Part shown: positions 32,944 to 46,480 of the stretch, piece by piece | Layout: each line of letters opens with the position of its first letter | Numbering within the stretch: the first letter of the stretch is position 1 | Origin: Erodium maritimum | Lineage: Eukaryota; Streptophyta; Magnoliopsida; Geraniales; Geraniaceae | Direction: 5' to 3' | Assembly (NCBI GenBank): GCA_963921825.1 | Contig: OY997591.1 | Span: 36,787,825-36,851,824 of the forward strand | Length of the DNA: 64,000 nt | The notes under the pieces: model-generated | What the model saw: only the letters and a program-made list of their open reading frames with translations | What the model was told of the DNA's origin: nothing | Database searches by the model: none | Made by a program: the position numbers and the translations under genes

Positions 32944-35900
32944 TGTCACGCCCCAATTTCAGTAAACCGAACTAGGGACGCGAACATTTAAAATAATAAA
33001 ACCGTTTGAAACCTGTTTTGAATAAACACTTTAAAATCTCCATTTAGTTAATCAAATAATATTTACAACTTAAAATACGTCCCAACACATGGACAAAAGT
33101 ACAAGGTATCCGTCACTAGACTCAAAAGACAAAACTCGGACTCCGCTCCTAGCTCCACAAGCCTCGATAGCTCACCTAGTCCAACCTGCGACCGGTACCT
33201 GTAGGAAAAGCAGCTAGGGGTGAGCGTTCGCTCACCACCACAGATAACAGACCGACTACGACATAATTAGCAGACAATGCCGGTAACACCCACAACAAAC
33301 TCAACTTCGGGGATCACTGTCCCCAACTCAAGTACTCCGACTGACAAACACCCACGGTGACCTTCCTCGAACGACTCAACACTCAAACACGTAAGTAGAC
33401 CCGACCCAACGATTGACAACATCTTCCCAAGACTCAAAGACCACAACGCAACACCCAATATCACAAAGGATCGCACACCAAAACAAGATCACAAAGGATC
33501 ACACACCAAACAAGATCACAAAGGATCGTATACCAGCTGCTCAGTAACCAATCTCTGTCCCTCGCCCTTTCCGATCCCAGTCGGGCCAGGCGGTCGACTT
33601 GTCTCGCCAGAACACGGATCAGGCTAGCCAAAGAATGCTTACAACCTGTGATACTCAAACTGTGTCAGGCCAGCCAAAGAGTGCTTGCAACCTGTTGATA
33701 CTCAAACTGTGTCAGGGCAGCCAAAGAATGCTTGCAACCTGTTGGTACTCAAACTTGATCAGGCCAGCCAAAGAATGCTTCCAACCTATCGGGATCCGCA
33801 ATCACAATCACAATCACAATCACAATCACAAGCAAGTTCAACAACCAGTAACAACACAGGTTCAACACTCACAGGCACTCATGGCCACCAAGACACCAAC
33901 AGTAAAACTCGGACTCAACAGCCCCACAGGGACTCACGGCCTCCCAAGACACACCAACAGTAAAACACGGACTCAACAGCCCCACAGGCACTCACGGCCT
34001 CCCAAGACACACCAACAGTAACTCACGGGCTCAACAACCCCACCGGCACTCACGGCCACTCAAACCACCAACAGTAAAGACACGGGTTCAACGACCCCAC
34101 GGGCACTCATGGCCACCCAAAACACCAAAGGTAAAGACACGGGTTCAACGACCCCACGAGCACTCATGGCCACCCAAAACTCAACAATAATACACGCTTG
34201 CAACTTACCGAGACTCTAACTCGTAAGCCAGCCAACGAACGCTTGCAACCCCCCCCCCCCCCCCCCCGAGACTTAAACTCGGTCAGGCCAGCCAAAGACA
34301 CCAACCTTAGTACACGGGCTCTCATGGCCACCCAAGACGCAACAGTATTACACGGGCTCTCGTGGCCACCCAAGACACAACAGTAATACACGGGTTCTCA
34401 TGGCCACCCAAGACACAACAGTAATACACGGGCTCTCATGGCCACCCCAGACACAACAGTAATACACGGGCTCTCATGGCCACCCAAGACACAACAGTAA
34501 TACACGGGCTCTCATGGCCACCCAAGACACAATTACACAAACAACCCCTGGCATAACCAATGCCTCCAACAGTCCTAATATCAACAGTTTCACAATCAAC
34601 CTCCGGGCATGGTCATATGCCTCCAGTAATTCTAACAACGCTAAGTCCTCTGCTCCTACGACACTACTAAGTGTCACATGCATTTCCAATATTCGCTACG
34701 TTCCCGTATCATGCCTTTCTAATATTCGATAAACCTACTTAACCCACGACACCCCGGTGTCACATGCAATTCTACTGTTAACTTTCCCTAGTCAGGGCCG
34801 AGATCCGGCTACTTTTCCCTACCTCGTGCGTGTTCTCCCAAAAGCCAACCAACGAGCTTCGGTGATGATCTCAGTCACTCACCCCGCTTTCCCTTGCCTC
34901 GGTCCGTGGCACGATCTAAAAGAACACAATTTAAAGGTACTTAACAACTCGCAGGAATAACTGAAAAATCATTATACTTGGTGCCCAAACTTAACCCCGA
35001 CAATGTCGATCACTCCCAAAACTTTCCAATTACTCGACATTGTCGATAAGGAACCCGTAAAGGCCCTATTCGCCCTACATGGAGAATCTGCCCGGGTTTT
35101 GTAAATGCCCTTCCGGGGCTCCAAAATTTCTCGTTTTTGTTTCTACGGTCTTAGAATAATTCAAGGGTCCCAATGTACTTGACCGAATCGAATTCCGACT
35201 CCCGGGTCAATTAATTACCGTTTCAAGTTTCTAAAACCCGTTAATTATAACTTTTCCGATTTAATTCCAATTTTCGATTCGGTTAAGGATAAATGGTCCG
35301 GGGAACGTTTTAAACCTCCCGAACGCTAAAACCGAGCACCCGAGCACGTGGGCCCCAACCGGCCCAACCTAGCCGTGGGCCCTAGGGCTTAAATGAGGCT
35401 CGGCCACCATGGTGGTGGCCGGCCCTAGCTCCGGCCAGCCACCTCCTATGGCGGCCGGCCACCCCCTATGGTGGTCGGGGCTCCTCCCGAGCCCCCGGTC
35501 GCCGGAAAACGTTCAATCAAACCTCCAACCACCTCTAAAACGTCTCCAACAATTACCCCAACATCAACACCACCTCAAACTAATAGTTTTACAAAAACCT
35601 AACTTCCAAAAATTAAACAAAACGAGAATCGGTTCGGTGTATACCGTAGAGGAGAACGAGGGGAGTGCACTTTCTCCTAGATTTGAGACGATCCCATGGT
35701 TGGATGAGCGTGAATAGTGCTCCAAACCTCCCAACTCCCTTCTTCTTCTCTCCCTTTCTTCTCTCTTCTTTCTCTTTCTACAAACTAACACCCTTTTCTA
35801 TTTTTTTTTCTTTTTCCCAAACATGGCCGGCCACACCCCCTTATCCTCTCTTAATTTCCCCCCAAAACTAACACCACCACATAGTGGACAAGTGTCAAGG

Positions 35901-36170
35901 TGGGTCCCACACCTTTTGGAAAATATCTACTTAATATTTTCCAATCAGATTCGCGAAAAACGGGCGTTTCGGGCCCCGTACGGGCACTTTTCCCAAGAAA
36001 TTACGAAGCTTGGCGGGCTACAAGGAAATGAGTCAACTTGGCGGGGTCAATTTAAGTCTAGTATGACCCTCGGGGTCCAATTCCGGTTCAGTTCAATGTC
36101 TGCTCAAAAATTATAAATTTTTCCTGTTTTTCGCAGGTTTGACTGGCGTTGACCGGGAGTGGTTATTACA
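32944..36170 (-). mobile_element. Solo LTR, family A copy A4, TSD AGGCC
   Basis: TGTCACGCCCCAATTTCAG to GTGGTTATTACA, 3227 bp, between perfect AGGCC duplications (32939-32943 and 36171-36175). No internal region. Acceptor-like site at 33199, hairpin 33219-33236, second array 33600-33830 with (CACAAT)n at 33800-33830, minisatellite 33855-34530 with a (C)n run at 34250-34267, CGACAWTGTCG pair 34998-35045, donor-like ACG/GTATAC at 35644. It retains the GC-rich GGCCGGCC block (35400-35470) also seen in A1, so A1 and A4 are the closest pair by structure. Confidence 0.92.
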
Positions 36171-36190
36171 AGGCCACTTGGCAAAGCAAG

Positions 36191-39137
36191 TGTCATGCCC
36201 CAATTTCAGTAAACCGAACTCTGGACGCGAACATTTAAAATCATAAAACATTTGAAACCTGTTTTGAATAATATTTACAATACAAAACGTCCCAACAAAT
36301 GGACAAGGTACATGGTATCCGTCACTAGACTCAAAAGACAAAACCCGGACTCCGCTCCCAGCTCCTCAAGCTTCGAGAGCTCACCTAGTCCGTCCTGTGA
36401 TCAGTACCTATAGGAAAAGCAGCTAGGGGTGAGCGTTCGCTCACCACCACGAATAACAGACTGACTACGGCATACTTAGCAGACAATGCCGGTAACACCA
36501 ACAACCAACTCAACATTGGGGATCACTATCCCCAAACTCAAGTAACCCGACCGACACCCACACACTGATACTTTCCTTCACCGACTCAACACTCGGACTC
36601 GTAATGTAGACCCAACACAACGATCATGACCTCTTCCAAGGACTCAAAAGACCACCACACAACACCCAAGATCACAAAGGATCGCACACCAAACAAGATC
36701 ACAAAGGATCGCATACCAGCTGCTCAGTAACCTCCCTCACGCCCTTTACCAATCTCAATCAGGTCAGGCGGTCGACCTATCGCAATTCCTCGACACAAAG
36801 TCGGATCAGGCTGTCGACCTATCGCAATTCATCGACACAAAGTCGGATCAGGCTGTCGACCTATCGCAATTAATCGACACAAAGTCGGATCAGGCTGTCG
36901 ACCTATCACACTCACAACCACAAACCACACACGCGCGGCCAGAACCCCTTTGTTGTAGGGCGGGCCCCCTACCCCGTCTAACATGCAGACGTGTGTGCTC
37001 GTGGACCCCCGTTTCATGAATCGGTCCCCCAACCCCAGGTAACCACAATCACAATCACAAGCAAGTTCAACAAACAGCAACAACACAGGTTCAGCACTCC
37101 ACAGGCACTCATGGCCACCCAAGACTCCAACCGTAAAACACAGACTAAACAACCCCACAGGCACTCACGGCCTCCCAATATACACCAACAGTAACTCACG
37201 GGCTCAACAACCCTACGGGCACTCACGTCCTCTCAAAACCACGGATAGTAACTCACGGGCTCAACAACCCCACGGGCACTCACGGCCTCTCAAAACCACC
37301 AACAGTAACTCACGGGCTCAACAACCCCACAGACACTCATGGCCTCCCAAGACACACCAACAGTAAAGAAACGGGTTCAACAACCCCACGGGCACCCACG
37401 GCCTCCCAAGACACACCAACGGTAAAGACACGGGTTCAACAACCCCACGGGCACTCATGGCCACCCAAGACACCAACAATAAAGACACGGGTTCAACAAC
37501 CCCACAGGCACTCACGGCCTCCCAAGACACCAACAGTAAAGACACGGGTTCAACAACCCCACAGGCACTCACGACCTCCCAAGACACCAACAGTAAAACA
37601 CGGGCTCTCATGGCCACCCAAGACACAAAAGTAACACGGGCTCTCATGGCCACCCAAGACACAAAAATACACAAACAACCTCCGGCATAACCAATGCCTC
37701 CAACAGTCCTAATATCAACAGTTTCACAATCAACCTCCGGGCATGGTCATATGCCTCCAGTACTCCTATTATCGATAAGTTCTCTGCTCCTACGACACTA
37801 CTAAGTGTCACATGCTTTTCTAATATTCGTTACGTTCTCGTATCATGCATTTCTAATATTCGATAACCTACTTAACCCACGACACCCCGGTGTCATATGC
37901 AATTCTACTGTTAACTTTCCCTAGTCAGGGCCGAGATCCGGCTACTTTTCCCTACCTCGTATGCTTTCTCCAAAAGCGCACAAATAAGCTCCGGCGTGAT
38001 CTCGGTCACTCGCCTAGCTTTCCTTTCCTCTGTCTGCAGCACGATCTAATAAGAACACAATTTAAATACTTTTAAGTTCGCAGACATAAACTGGAATTTA
38101 ATAAACTAGACTCCCAAAGGTAACCCCGACAATGTCGATCACTCCCAAACTTCCCAATTACTCGACATTGTCAATAATGGACCCGTAAAAGCCCTATTTG
38201 CCCGACATGGCGAATCTGCCCGGGTTTTGAAAACGCCCTTCCGGGGCTCCGAAAATTCCCGTTTTCGTTTCTACCATTCCTAATTAAATTCACGTGTTCT
38301 TACGCACTCGGCAGAATTAATTTCCGATGTCCGAGCGCTCAAATCCCGCAATTAAAGTTTCTAATCACATTTTCCGAATTTGCACGAATTACCAACCCTA
38401 ATTCTCTATTTCTTGATACAAGCCGGTAATACAAAAGAGAATAAAAAACCAAACTTTTGATATCGATAAGAGAAAAAGCTCAAGAAATCACCTTAATCGT
38501 GAGAACACCAAGAAACACAATGCTCCTACTTGCTTAGGGCTGCCGCTTCAAAAAAAAATATCATAACAAGATGATACCGTGTTTCTTTCCCACAACAACT
38601 CCAGCTCTTGACCCGTAGCACACCAAAGGAGACCAAAAAATGAAGCTTCTCTCTTCATTAAATTGTTGTCCCTTAATTGATGATCCATAAATCATTAATG
38701 TTTGATGAAACAATCAACCACGAAGCACAGAGAATGGGGATAAGCCCTTTGAGATTGATCTCTCTCTCCCCCACTCCAAAAAGGTACCCTTGCCCCCTAT
38801 TGTTGCCGTCACCTACCAAGAAACAAACCCTTGCTTGTTCTATGTCCAAGACGCAACACCAAGACCAGATCCCCTTTTTAGCCTCTGTGAAGCCGCCACC
38901 CAAATTCATCTCAAATAACAATTATTGTGCCCTACTAGTTCAACACTTATAAGAGTAAAAAAAAGCAATTACCAATGGGCTTATAGGTTGGGCCCAAAGA
39001 CATGGGCCAAAATATTAGGCCCTTTTTTTTCTTTACTTTTCGTACTCGATCCAAATTTCCACCTCGTTTTCCAATCCCGACGTTCCAAAACGATAACTTT
39101 AACACATTAATTCCTTTAAACCGGGGCGGGCTTTACA
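36191..39137 (-). mobile_element. Solo LTR copy A5, mosaic of family A and a different U3, TSD GCAAG
   Basis: TGTCATGCCCCAATTTCAG to CGGGGCGGGCTTTACA, 2947 bp, between perfect GCAAG duplications (36186-36190 and 39138-39142). 36191 to about 38385 aligns with family A throughout: hairpin 36428-36445, repeat arrays 36780-36900 and 37090-37665, CGACAWTGTCG pair. From about 38385 to 39137 it is unlike A1-A4, though termini and size remain LTR-like. A possible TATA box CTTATAAG lies near 38947-38954 (minus). It inserted 21 bp from A4 into the same copia host. Confidence 0.85.
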
Positions 39138-39142
39138 GCAAG

Positions 39143-41331
39143 ACTCATGGATTCTACAGTAGTTGCCACAACTCTGAGGTCCACTTCGTGCTTTCCAAAC
39201 CTCTCATACTTTCAGCCACTATATGTTAGTGCATGTGTGAGATTCAGTCCTTGTATCTAATACCCATGAATCTTTGGAAGTAGAGAGATGTAGCTCTATA
39301 GAGTTAATACCGGATGAAGGCACGGTCCCACCGCCCTTCCTTATATCATCCAGGTTTCCTGATGAAGGCGCACTCCTACTGCCCTTCTTCAGATCATCCA
39401 GGCTATTTCATGAAGGCGCAGTCCCACTGCCCTTCTTCAAATCAACCGTGAAATTCCTGTAATCCCGGTTCCAATGACCAGGTTGTTGGCAGTAGAAGCA
39501 GACATTCTCAGGTGTCTCATCTTTCCCGCCAAGTGTGCATGGGCCCCGCCCTTGCCACTTCCAATTCCCTTGTTGACCATCAGAATATCCTTAGATCCCA
39601 GATCCCTGATATATTCTTCTCAGCAGTTAATGACACTTCATGAAACTCTGATATGGTCTTAGAGACAGCCTTGTCAAGGACATATTCTTTGCGTTCAGAC
39701 TTGAGGACTATCCTCAAAATTCTGTACCAGTCCAAATAGTTTGTCCCATTTAGCTTGACCCGTCAAGAATGGTTTTTAATAACAAACTATTAATGTTCGC
39801 TAACTTGCCATTTGATCTACAACAGATAAAATTCAATCAGTAAACTGAATAAATTTGATGAAGATCAAGCTTTAACACCAACAATCGATTCTATACCTTT
39901 AGAATCTAAAACCAATATCCTTGATTCGCTCGATGAAGTTGAACGACGGCTCACCACTTAATCGAGCTATGTAGGTAGGACCCCGTCAAATCACATCCAA
40001 TGTGACTCTTGGGTAGGGTATGTACTTAAGTACACGGCTTACCCTATCTGATACCCTAGCTCAACCCTAGTTGAGAATCGTAGTCGGGTCCACCAATTTT
40101 CAACTCTGACACGCCACTATGTAGGTGCTCCGCTAAGGCGCACGACACCCACATATGTCGTCCAAACCTACTACCCCGCTTTCCCATGGATGCTCCGCTG
40201 AGGCGCACGACACCCATAGGACGGGGAGGTAGTAAGGTGTTGATAATTGGGAGGTATCGGACATGACCAGTTTTTACTTGTCCGGTTGTGTTTAGAACTT
40301 TTGGCACATCCTAGATGCGATGAGCACATCAACTACACTCCAAATGTAATGATGCCTCCAATTACATCCAATGTAATTCTTCCTTCTAACCCGTCAACTA
40401 CATCTAATGTAATGACGGTTCTAAGGGCTCACAAATAAGGATTAAAATTCCAATTTTATCTTTGCATGTGAGGTGATATGCTTGGTAAATAAAGTTAAAG
40501 CATGCAATTGTAAAATACATAGAATTAATCATGCATAAACTAAACCAAGCATAAAACGATAAATGTGCACATACTCGCCCCCTAAACTAACTCCCACTAG
40601 CTTCTTGAGCTCCACCGACTCCAAGCCGATGTCAACACCCGAAAAGCCACCAAATGACCTTTTCGCCGTTTCTTAATCTCGAGCAAAAGATTACAATTGA
40701 ATACATGACTCGCAGGTCGGGAATAAAGAAATAATACAAATAAGTGGTTCGACGACCACACCTTGAAAGAATAATTACAAGTTAACTCTAACGGCTCGCA
40801 GGCCGTGAATCGATAAATAATTAAAACGAGCTTGGGGCTATAATGTGCACCATGCCAACATCACATTACACATAGTGTTATCAAACAATCATGTGATTTT
40901 CCGGTTTTATTTAATAGCCAAGTTTCGAAATTTTTTGATGCTCGTTTTATCGAAATCGTTAAAAAATGAAACTTTTGAACATTTGATCTTCGAGTTCGTC
41001 ATGATGGTTCCAAACTCATCATAACTAAAAAACGGTTTAGCATTGGCATATCAATCATCCAATGGTCATTCTTGGCCTAGCTTCGTCCAACGGAGCCCCG
41101 TTCGGTCCCGATTTCGGCTCCCCGAGAGTCCCGCTCCCGAGACCCGAAAAATAAATTTTTTTTCAAAATTTCCAGATTTGAAATAATTTACAAAAATTCA
41201 TTTTACATGCATTAAATCCATAAACAAGAATTTAAAACATGTTATCAAACAATTTGGCAAATTAACATGTCAAAACGGAAACTTTCAACACCGTCTTGTG
41301 AACCCCGAAGGTAGCATAGCTCTGATACCAC
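39143..41331 (-). pseudogene. Ty1/copia gag and protease remnants, minus strand
   Basis: Near 39465-39510 the minus strand reads CFYCQQPGHWNRDY, a copia CCHC knuckle whose last cysteine is Tyr. Three degenerate repeats of about 50 bp (39300-39450, encoding a DDLKKGS-like unit) separate it from SKDSWVLDTRTESHTCTN (39230-39290). This is the copia protease motif WVLDTGxxSHIC with the catalytic DTG changed to DTR. The rest of gag toward the PBS is eroded, with a doubled GCTCCGCTRAGGCGCACGAC near 40125-40210. Not functional. Confidence 0.65.
41317..41330 (-). other. Copia primer-binding site
   Basis: On the minus strand TGGTATCAGAGCTA follows the LTR end CCCAACA by one base. TGGTATCAGAGC is the standard complement of initiator tRNA-Met. 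It identifies 41332-43017 as the 5' LTR. Confidence 0.9.
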
Positions 41332-43017
41332 TGTTGGGTCTCGAGGTAGGGTTGGAGATGAACCAACTCGCAACGGAAAATCAATGAAAACCAAGAGACG
41401 ATTAAAACCATGAAACAACTAACAAAAAATGGATTCACAAGAGAAACATTCAGCACTATTTCTTACCAAAACAAGAACACCAGTTAACGAATGATTGGCT
41501 TGAGTCTCCAAGATGCCTACGTATCCACATGGGAATCAAAGCCACGTAGTTCTTCTCTTTGAGGGCTCAAGAACACAAAAATGGAGGTGGGAGCTTGCCA
41601 AACCCGAAATTGTAGGGAGAGATGGAGACAAGTTGTGTTTCTTATTCTTGTCTTGTGTTTGTTATGTTGAAAAAAGATGACTTAAACATAACAAACCCCA
41701 TACTTGTCCAACTAAAGGCATGGGACAAGCATGGTGACAAGTAAGGTGTAAATAGGACAAAGTATGGCAAGACAAGATTGGGTTAGCTGAATCACCAACA
41801 CCTTAATCCTTATCTTACTTACTTAGTACTAATTAATCAAGACTTGATTAATTAGTTCCATGGGCCTTGGTTGCATGGGCCTTTCATGGGCCTCTTGGAA
41901 CATGGCATGTGGCCATTTCCAACGAGGTCCCGTGATTCGCTTATCGCCTCCAAGGTTTCCATACCGGAAATATCCAACATTATCCGACGCGATCAATCCC
42001 AAGACTCCGAGCCTTGTGTTGATCCGTAAAGTCCTATTCACCAATGGGAACATGACCCAAAACCCAGTTTTGGTCATGTACCGAGAAAACTCCCTTTTGA
42101 CCATCCTCCATAAATGTGTCAATGAGTTTCACCCTCCGGTGTGACCCTTAGGTTTATGCATGTCAATAGATCAATGAAAAAACCCATTATACTTGATCCT
42201 ATTTAAGTGGCAACTAATGAGAATTTATTATTGCCTTACACTGCATAACGAATCGACCTTGTCGATTCTAACCTTTCCGTCGTCCTTGTCATTATCCTTT
42301 TATCTCTGATATCCTGAATGAGATAAGCCATAAAGTCGTCATCCTTATTATTCTCAATAACTGTTCCTTGATATGTGAGATGACTGAATATATGATACCC
42401 AGTGTCATTTGCATGGCCATGCTATTCTTTCAGTGACTCTCGATCAAGCGGCCGAGAACCGATATCTTTCCCATACCGTAGTATGAGGGATAAATCCCTT
42501 AGCCGTATTTCGTGTCACTCATGCAGTCCTTCCCCAAGCCAATCATGGCCGTTATGGAAGCCCTGATACGGACAACGTTAGGCTCAGGTCAAACTAAGTT
42601 GTTTACTGCATAGCGATCACAAAGACTCCTTGGACTAAGGATACATGACAAGCTACGAAAATGAATATGTTCATGACTTGATCTATGTCACATATTCATG
42701 TCGGGTCGTCCATTATCATGTCCCATGTGATATCTATGATCAGACTCCGGAATCTCATTCTAATGACTAACAGAACGTAAGTCATAAAGAGCCATCTTTC
42801 ATACTAGTCGCTTCTAGTGAAGCTTTGTTGACTAGGGACCCATCGAGTGTGATCTATCTCGATATATGGTTCTATTCGCATTGTGGGCATAGATCAGAGC
42901 ACACATCGATACATTACTCCAACACATAAGTAATATAAAGCCGCTTTAATTTTATTGCTAATGATGATATATACATTTTGGACATTTAGGATTGAACTAC
43001 AGGCACTAAGACTAACA
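41332..43017 (-). mobile_element. 5' LTR of the Ty1/copia element
   Basis: 1686 bp. On the minus strand it runs TGTTAGTCTTAGTGCC to GACCCAACA, with TGTT/AACA inverted termini. It is homologous to plus-strand copies L (9436-10868) and R (14068-14728). The right boundary abuts LINE coding sequence at 43018. The 3' LTR needed to check its duplication is missing. Confidence 0.85.
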
Positions 43018-45545
43018 ATCTAAGCCTTCCTGGTCTACGATTCAAGTCCATCTCTTCGGCTCAAGCCGCTGCCCTTGAATCACCTTTCCTCAAAGAGGAA
43101 ATTCTGATGAACATCTTCAGCCTGAATGGGGACAAAGCACAAGGCCAAAACGGCTTCTCACTTAAGTTCTACCAGAAGGCCTGGCACATTATCAGATCAC
43201 ATCTGCTCGGCTTCTTCGAGGAATTCCACCGCACCGGGAAAATTGGTAATGGAATCAACTCTTCCTACATTGCACTTCTCCCGAAGATCCCTTCCCCAGC
43301 ATCCTTCAATTACTTTCGCCCCATCAGTCTTCTATCGGCTCCATATAAGATTTTGTCCAAGCTTCTGGCTGAAAGGCTAAAGCCCTTAATCCCCGACTTG
43401 ATAAGCGATCACCAATCTGCCTTCGCCAAAGGTCGACAGCTCGTGGATTCGGTTTTGATTGCGAGTGAGCTGATCCACTATGAAAAGTCCCACAGAATCA
43501 AGTTAGTTCTCCTCAAGCTCGACTTCTCCAAAGCCTTCTCCAAAGTCAACTGGTATTACCTTATGAGGGTTCTCACAAGAATGGGCTTCTACCCCCGTTG
43601 GCGAAAATGGATGCAATCTTGCATTAGAGCGAACGCTTATGTTCTCATCAACGGATCCCCCTCACCCGAATTTAGCTCCACTTTTGGAGTTAAACAAGGC
43701 TGCTCGCTATCCCCGTTTTTGTTTCTGCTGGCAGCTGAGGGCCTCCATCTTCTGTTGGAAGAAGGTGAAGCACGAGGCAAGTTTAAAGGTGTCTCGCTTC
43801 CAAATCTCCACTCATCCATCTCCCACTTGTAATACGCAGATGATACACTACTGTTTCTTCAGCCCGACCCAGCGGGAATTCAAAACATCAAAGCCCTCCT
43901 CGCTGCTCTTCACTTAGCGTCGGGGCTTGAAATCAATTTTTCCAAATCTTCCTTGGTGGTGCTATATGGAGCTAGTGAGGAAACTCAGTCTTTAGCTTCC
44001 ATTCTGGGTTGCCCCATCGGTTCTCTCCTGTTCAAATGTCTCGGCTTCTCTTTATGGGCAAATCCAAGGTTAGCATCAACTTGGGCTCCCATCCTCCAGA
44101 GGTTTAGGAGGGCCACTAAGGTCTTGCAATCGAAACTTCTGTCCATGGGCGGTCGGTATACTTTAATTCGCTCTACCCTTAGCTCTATCCCGGTCTTCAC
44201 TATGTCAATCCTCAAAGCCCCCGCCAAAGTCATAGTAGAATTCGAGGCAGTAGAGCGCTCATTCCTATGGGGTGCTAAGCCAAACAAGAAACCTTTATGT
44301 AAGGTGAACTGGAACAAAATCTCTCTACCCAAAAGGAACGGGGGCCTTGCTATTAGAAGCCTCTCCGACTTCAACCTCGTTCTTCTTTCCAAATGGATAT
44401 GGAGGTTTGCATCTGAATTAAACCCTCTATGGATACAGGTTCTCTACTCCATCTACGGGTGGTCTGAGCATTCTTGGTTTTTTCTGATGTTCCCTCGCCG
44501 CGTTTCTCCCCCAAAATTGCGCACATCATCCGCCTCTTCAAAGATTCTCGGATCGCAAGCCTCTTTGGGCCAGCTGGACTTCGATGGGAACTGGGCTCTG
44601 GCTCTCACATTCGCTTCTGGATGGATTGCTGGACTGGGCCCGAACCCCTCAGTTCCCTCTACCCTCGTCTTTTTCTTATCATAGCAGACAAAGACGCCTC
44701 TGTCTCCGAGTATTGGATGGGTAGTTTCTGGGAACCTCGCTTCAGGCGTCCGCTGCTGGTGTATGAGTCAGAAAAAGAAGCCATCCTCCTTCATTTGTCC
44801 ATCTTTCTACCATCGGCTCACCCTGATCAGGTCAGATGGACCCATGGCTCAAACTCATTCTTTGTCAAAGTAGTCTACAATGAAATTAGGAAAGGGGTGG
44901 CCGGTCCGGTGCTTGGGTGGGCTAAAATTCTCTGGAAAGACAAACTTCCTCCCAAAATCACCCTCCTCTGTTGGCTCATTGCGCTCGACGCCCTTCCTTC
45001 GAAAGATTTTCTAGAAAACAGAGGCTTGCATGTCCCTATCGTTGCCTCATTTTGTAAGTTTTTCCCCTCCTCCTTTGAAGACAGCGCCCACCTTCTCCTT
45101 TCCTGCCCTAGATCGCAATCTTTCTAGCAGCACATACTTCGTTGGTGGAACATTAGGGGCAGTCTCTAGGCTGACCCCAAAGCCCTGTTTGAACAGTGGG
45201 CTGGTCTTTTGGTCTCGAATGTGGCTTCCCCCCTTTGGAAGAAAGTGCTCTTTGTAAGCTTCTGGTTCATTTCGGTGTCCAGGAATTCGGCTGTCTTTTC
45301 GGATCTACTCGAACCCATCGAAGTCGTTGTGCTTCATGTGCAGCTCTACTGCTTCTCGCTGTTGAAACTGAGTTTATCTACCATCTTTGGAAAATCTCTC
45401 CAATCGCTTTTATCAGATCCTACTCCTCGGCATTATGTTGAATCTACAGCCTTGTATTGGCTCATCACTATCTTGTACTCTTGTCCAATCTCGGCTTTGC
45501 CTTTCTATAAAATCGTTTTTTTCGTGGATAAAAAAAAACATACCA
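43018..45545 (+). pseudogene. 5'-truncated L1-type LINE ORF2 (reverse transcriptase and zf-RVT), plus strand
   Basis: Begins inside the region before the reverse transcriptase (ALESPFLKEEILMNIFSL). It then shows fingers and palm blocks: INSSYIALLPKI, FRPISLLSAPYKILSKLLAERL, DHQSAFAKGRQLVDSVLIASEL, LKLDFSKAFSKVNW and GVKQGCSLSPFLFLLAAEGL. A TAA stands where Q is expected before YADDTLLFL (near 43830). A frameshift near 44470-44690 moves to the zf-RVT domain (ILWKDKLPPKITLLCWLIALDALPSKDFL, then C and H residues to 45127). Decayed tail to a poly(A)-like GATAAAAAAAAA at 45529-45539. Endonuclease and ORF1 are missing, the usual result of incomplete reverse transcription. Confidence 0.85.
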
Positions 45546-45900
45546 AAAAACCTAACTTTACAGCAAATCTAGAGAAGGGTAGAGATTGAAACCGGGTTAT
45601 GATTGAAAAACCCAATAAAAAAACTCATATATCTTGCAAACCCACCATCTCCAACTCCCCAAAGCTTCAACACATGAAAATAGAAAATATGGAGATGGTG
45701 GTAGGCTTCATGGTTGCTTGAATCATCATTGGATCTTCAAAACTATACTCCTAGATTGTAGAACCTTCTCAAAAAATAAAGAACAAACAAGAACAAAGAG
45801 AGAGGAGAAGAACAAAAATAAAACTTAGAGTTGAAAAGTATTTGATACAAAAAAAATCTCTCCAAAATATAATGCTACTCTCTTCTTTTTAAGCTATTTT
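45546..45900. other. Unannotated AT-rich gap
   Basis: A-rich, with short simple runs and no recognisable coding or repeat structure. It may be the target DNA of the LINE at 43018-45545. Confidence 0.4.
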
Positions 45901-46480
45901 TATTGTTCAACACAAGCTGAGATCAAGCTAGAGTAGTTGCTGCAAGTAGAGTTAATCCGGTGCAGGAAAGCGTCTTGGAACAAAGGTGCAACCGGTTTCT
46001 CGAGGCGCCGATGTCATAGTAATCAAATCCTACGACTGTTAGACATGATCAAAGCATATTGGGCGGACGACCAAATCTTGGTCAAGCGCATGTCCAAGAT
46101 CTGAGAGAAGCATGTAGTGCGAGTACGCGGTAGGGAGTGGGTTGCATAGCACTAAATTAGGTGGTGGATAAGCTCGCCATGTGGCATGCTCTGATTGCGC
46201 CACCTTTCCTCCTGTGCTGCAGCTTTTTTCACTATTTAATTTCAAGCTTCTATAGCTCAATCCCGCTCTGTTTGGCGTCTGATCAACCTCGTTCTTGCGC
46301 CAATATTTTTGTTTTCTCGAGGCCTACAAAACAAGACCAATGATGAATGTTTATGTAACTTTAAAAAACCTTGCGTATTTATTAAATAAAACTAAAAATA
46401 TAAAAAACAAGCACAAACAAGGTACAAATATAAAGAAACAACTGCAACGTTATTAGAGGAGAAGGTATTTGTGTGCAATA
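45900..46480 (-). mobile_element. Diverged fragment of an LTR related to family B
   Basis: On the minus strand, TTGTACCTTGTTTGTGCTTG, AATAAATACGCAAGG, CATTGGTCTTGTTTTGTAGG and ATATTGGCGCAAGAACGAGG parallel the first 200 bp of the LTRs at 5795 and 61992. Further on, AGACGCCAAACAGAGCGGGA parallels 62190-62225. Boundaries are approximate and no duplication is seen. Confidence 0.55.

Larger units (their letters stand above)
31302..43017 (-). mobile_element. Ty1/copia element, minus strand, 3' part missing, two nested solo LTRs
   Basis: 5' LTR 41332-43017 and PBS 41319-41330, then a decayed gag (zinc knuckle near 39465-39510), protease (39230-39290), integrase and the start of reverse transcriptase (32943-31302). 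Removing A4 and A5 with one copy of each duplication reunites the LPSGL block of the post-protease region (in 39143-39230 and 36171-36190) with the integrase N-terminal side at 32943. This confirms a single host element. Everything downstream of mid reverse transcriptase, including the 3' LTR, is gone where the Tekay element abuts at 31301. Confidence 0.8.
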
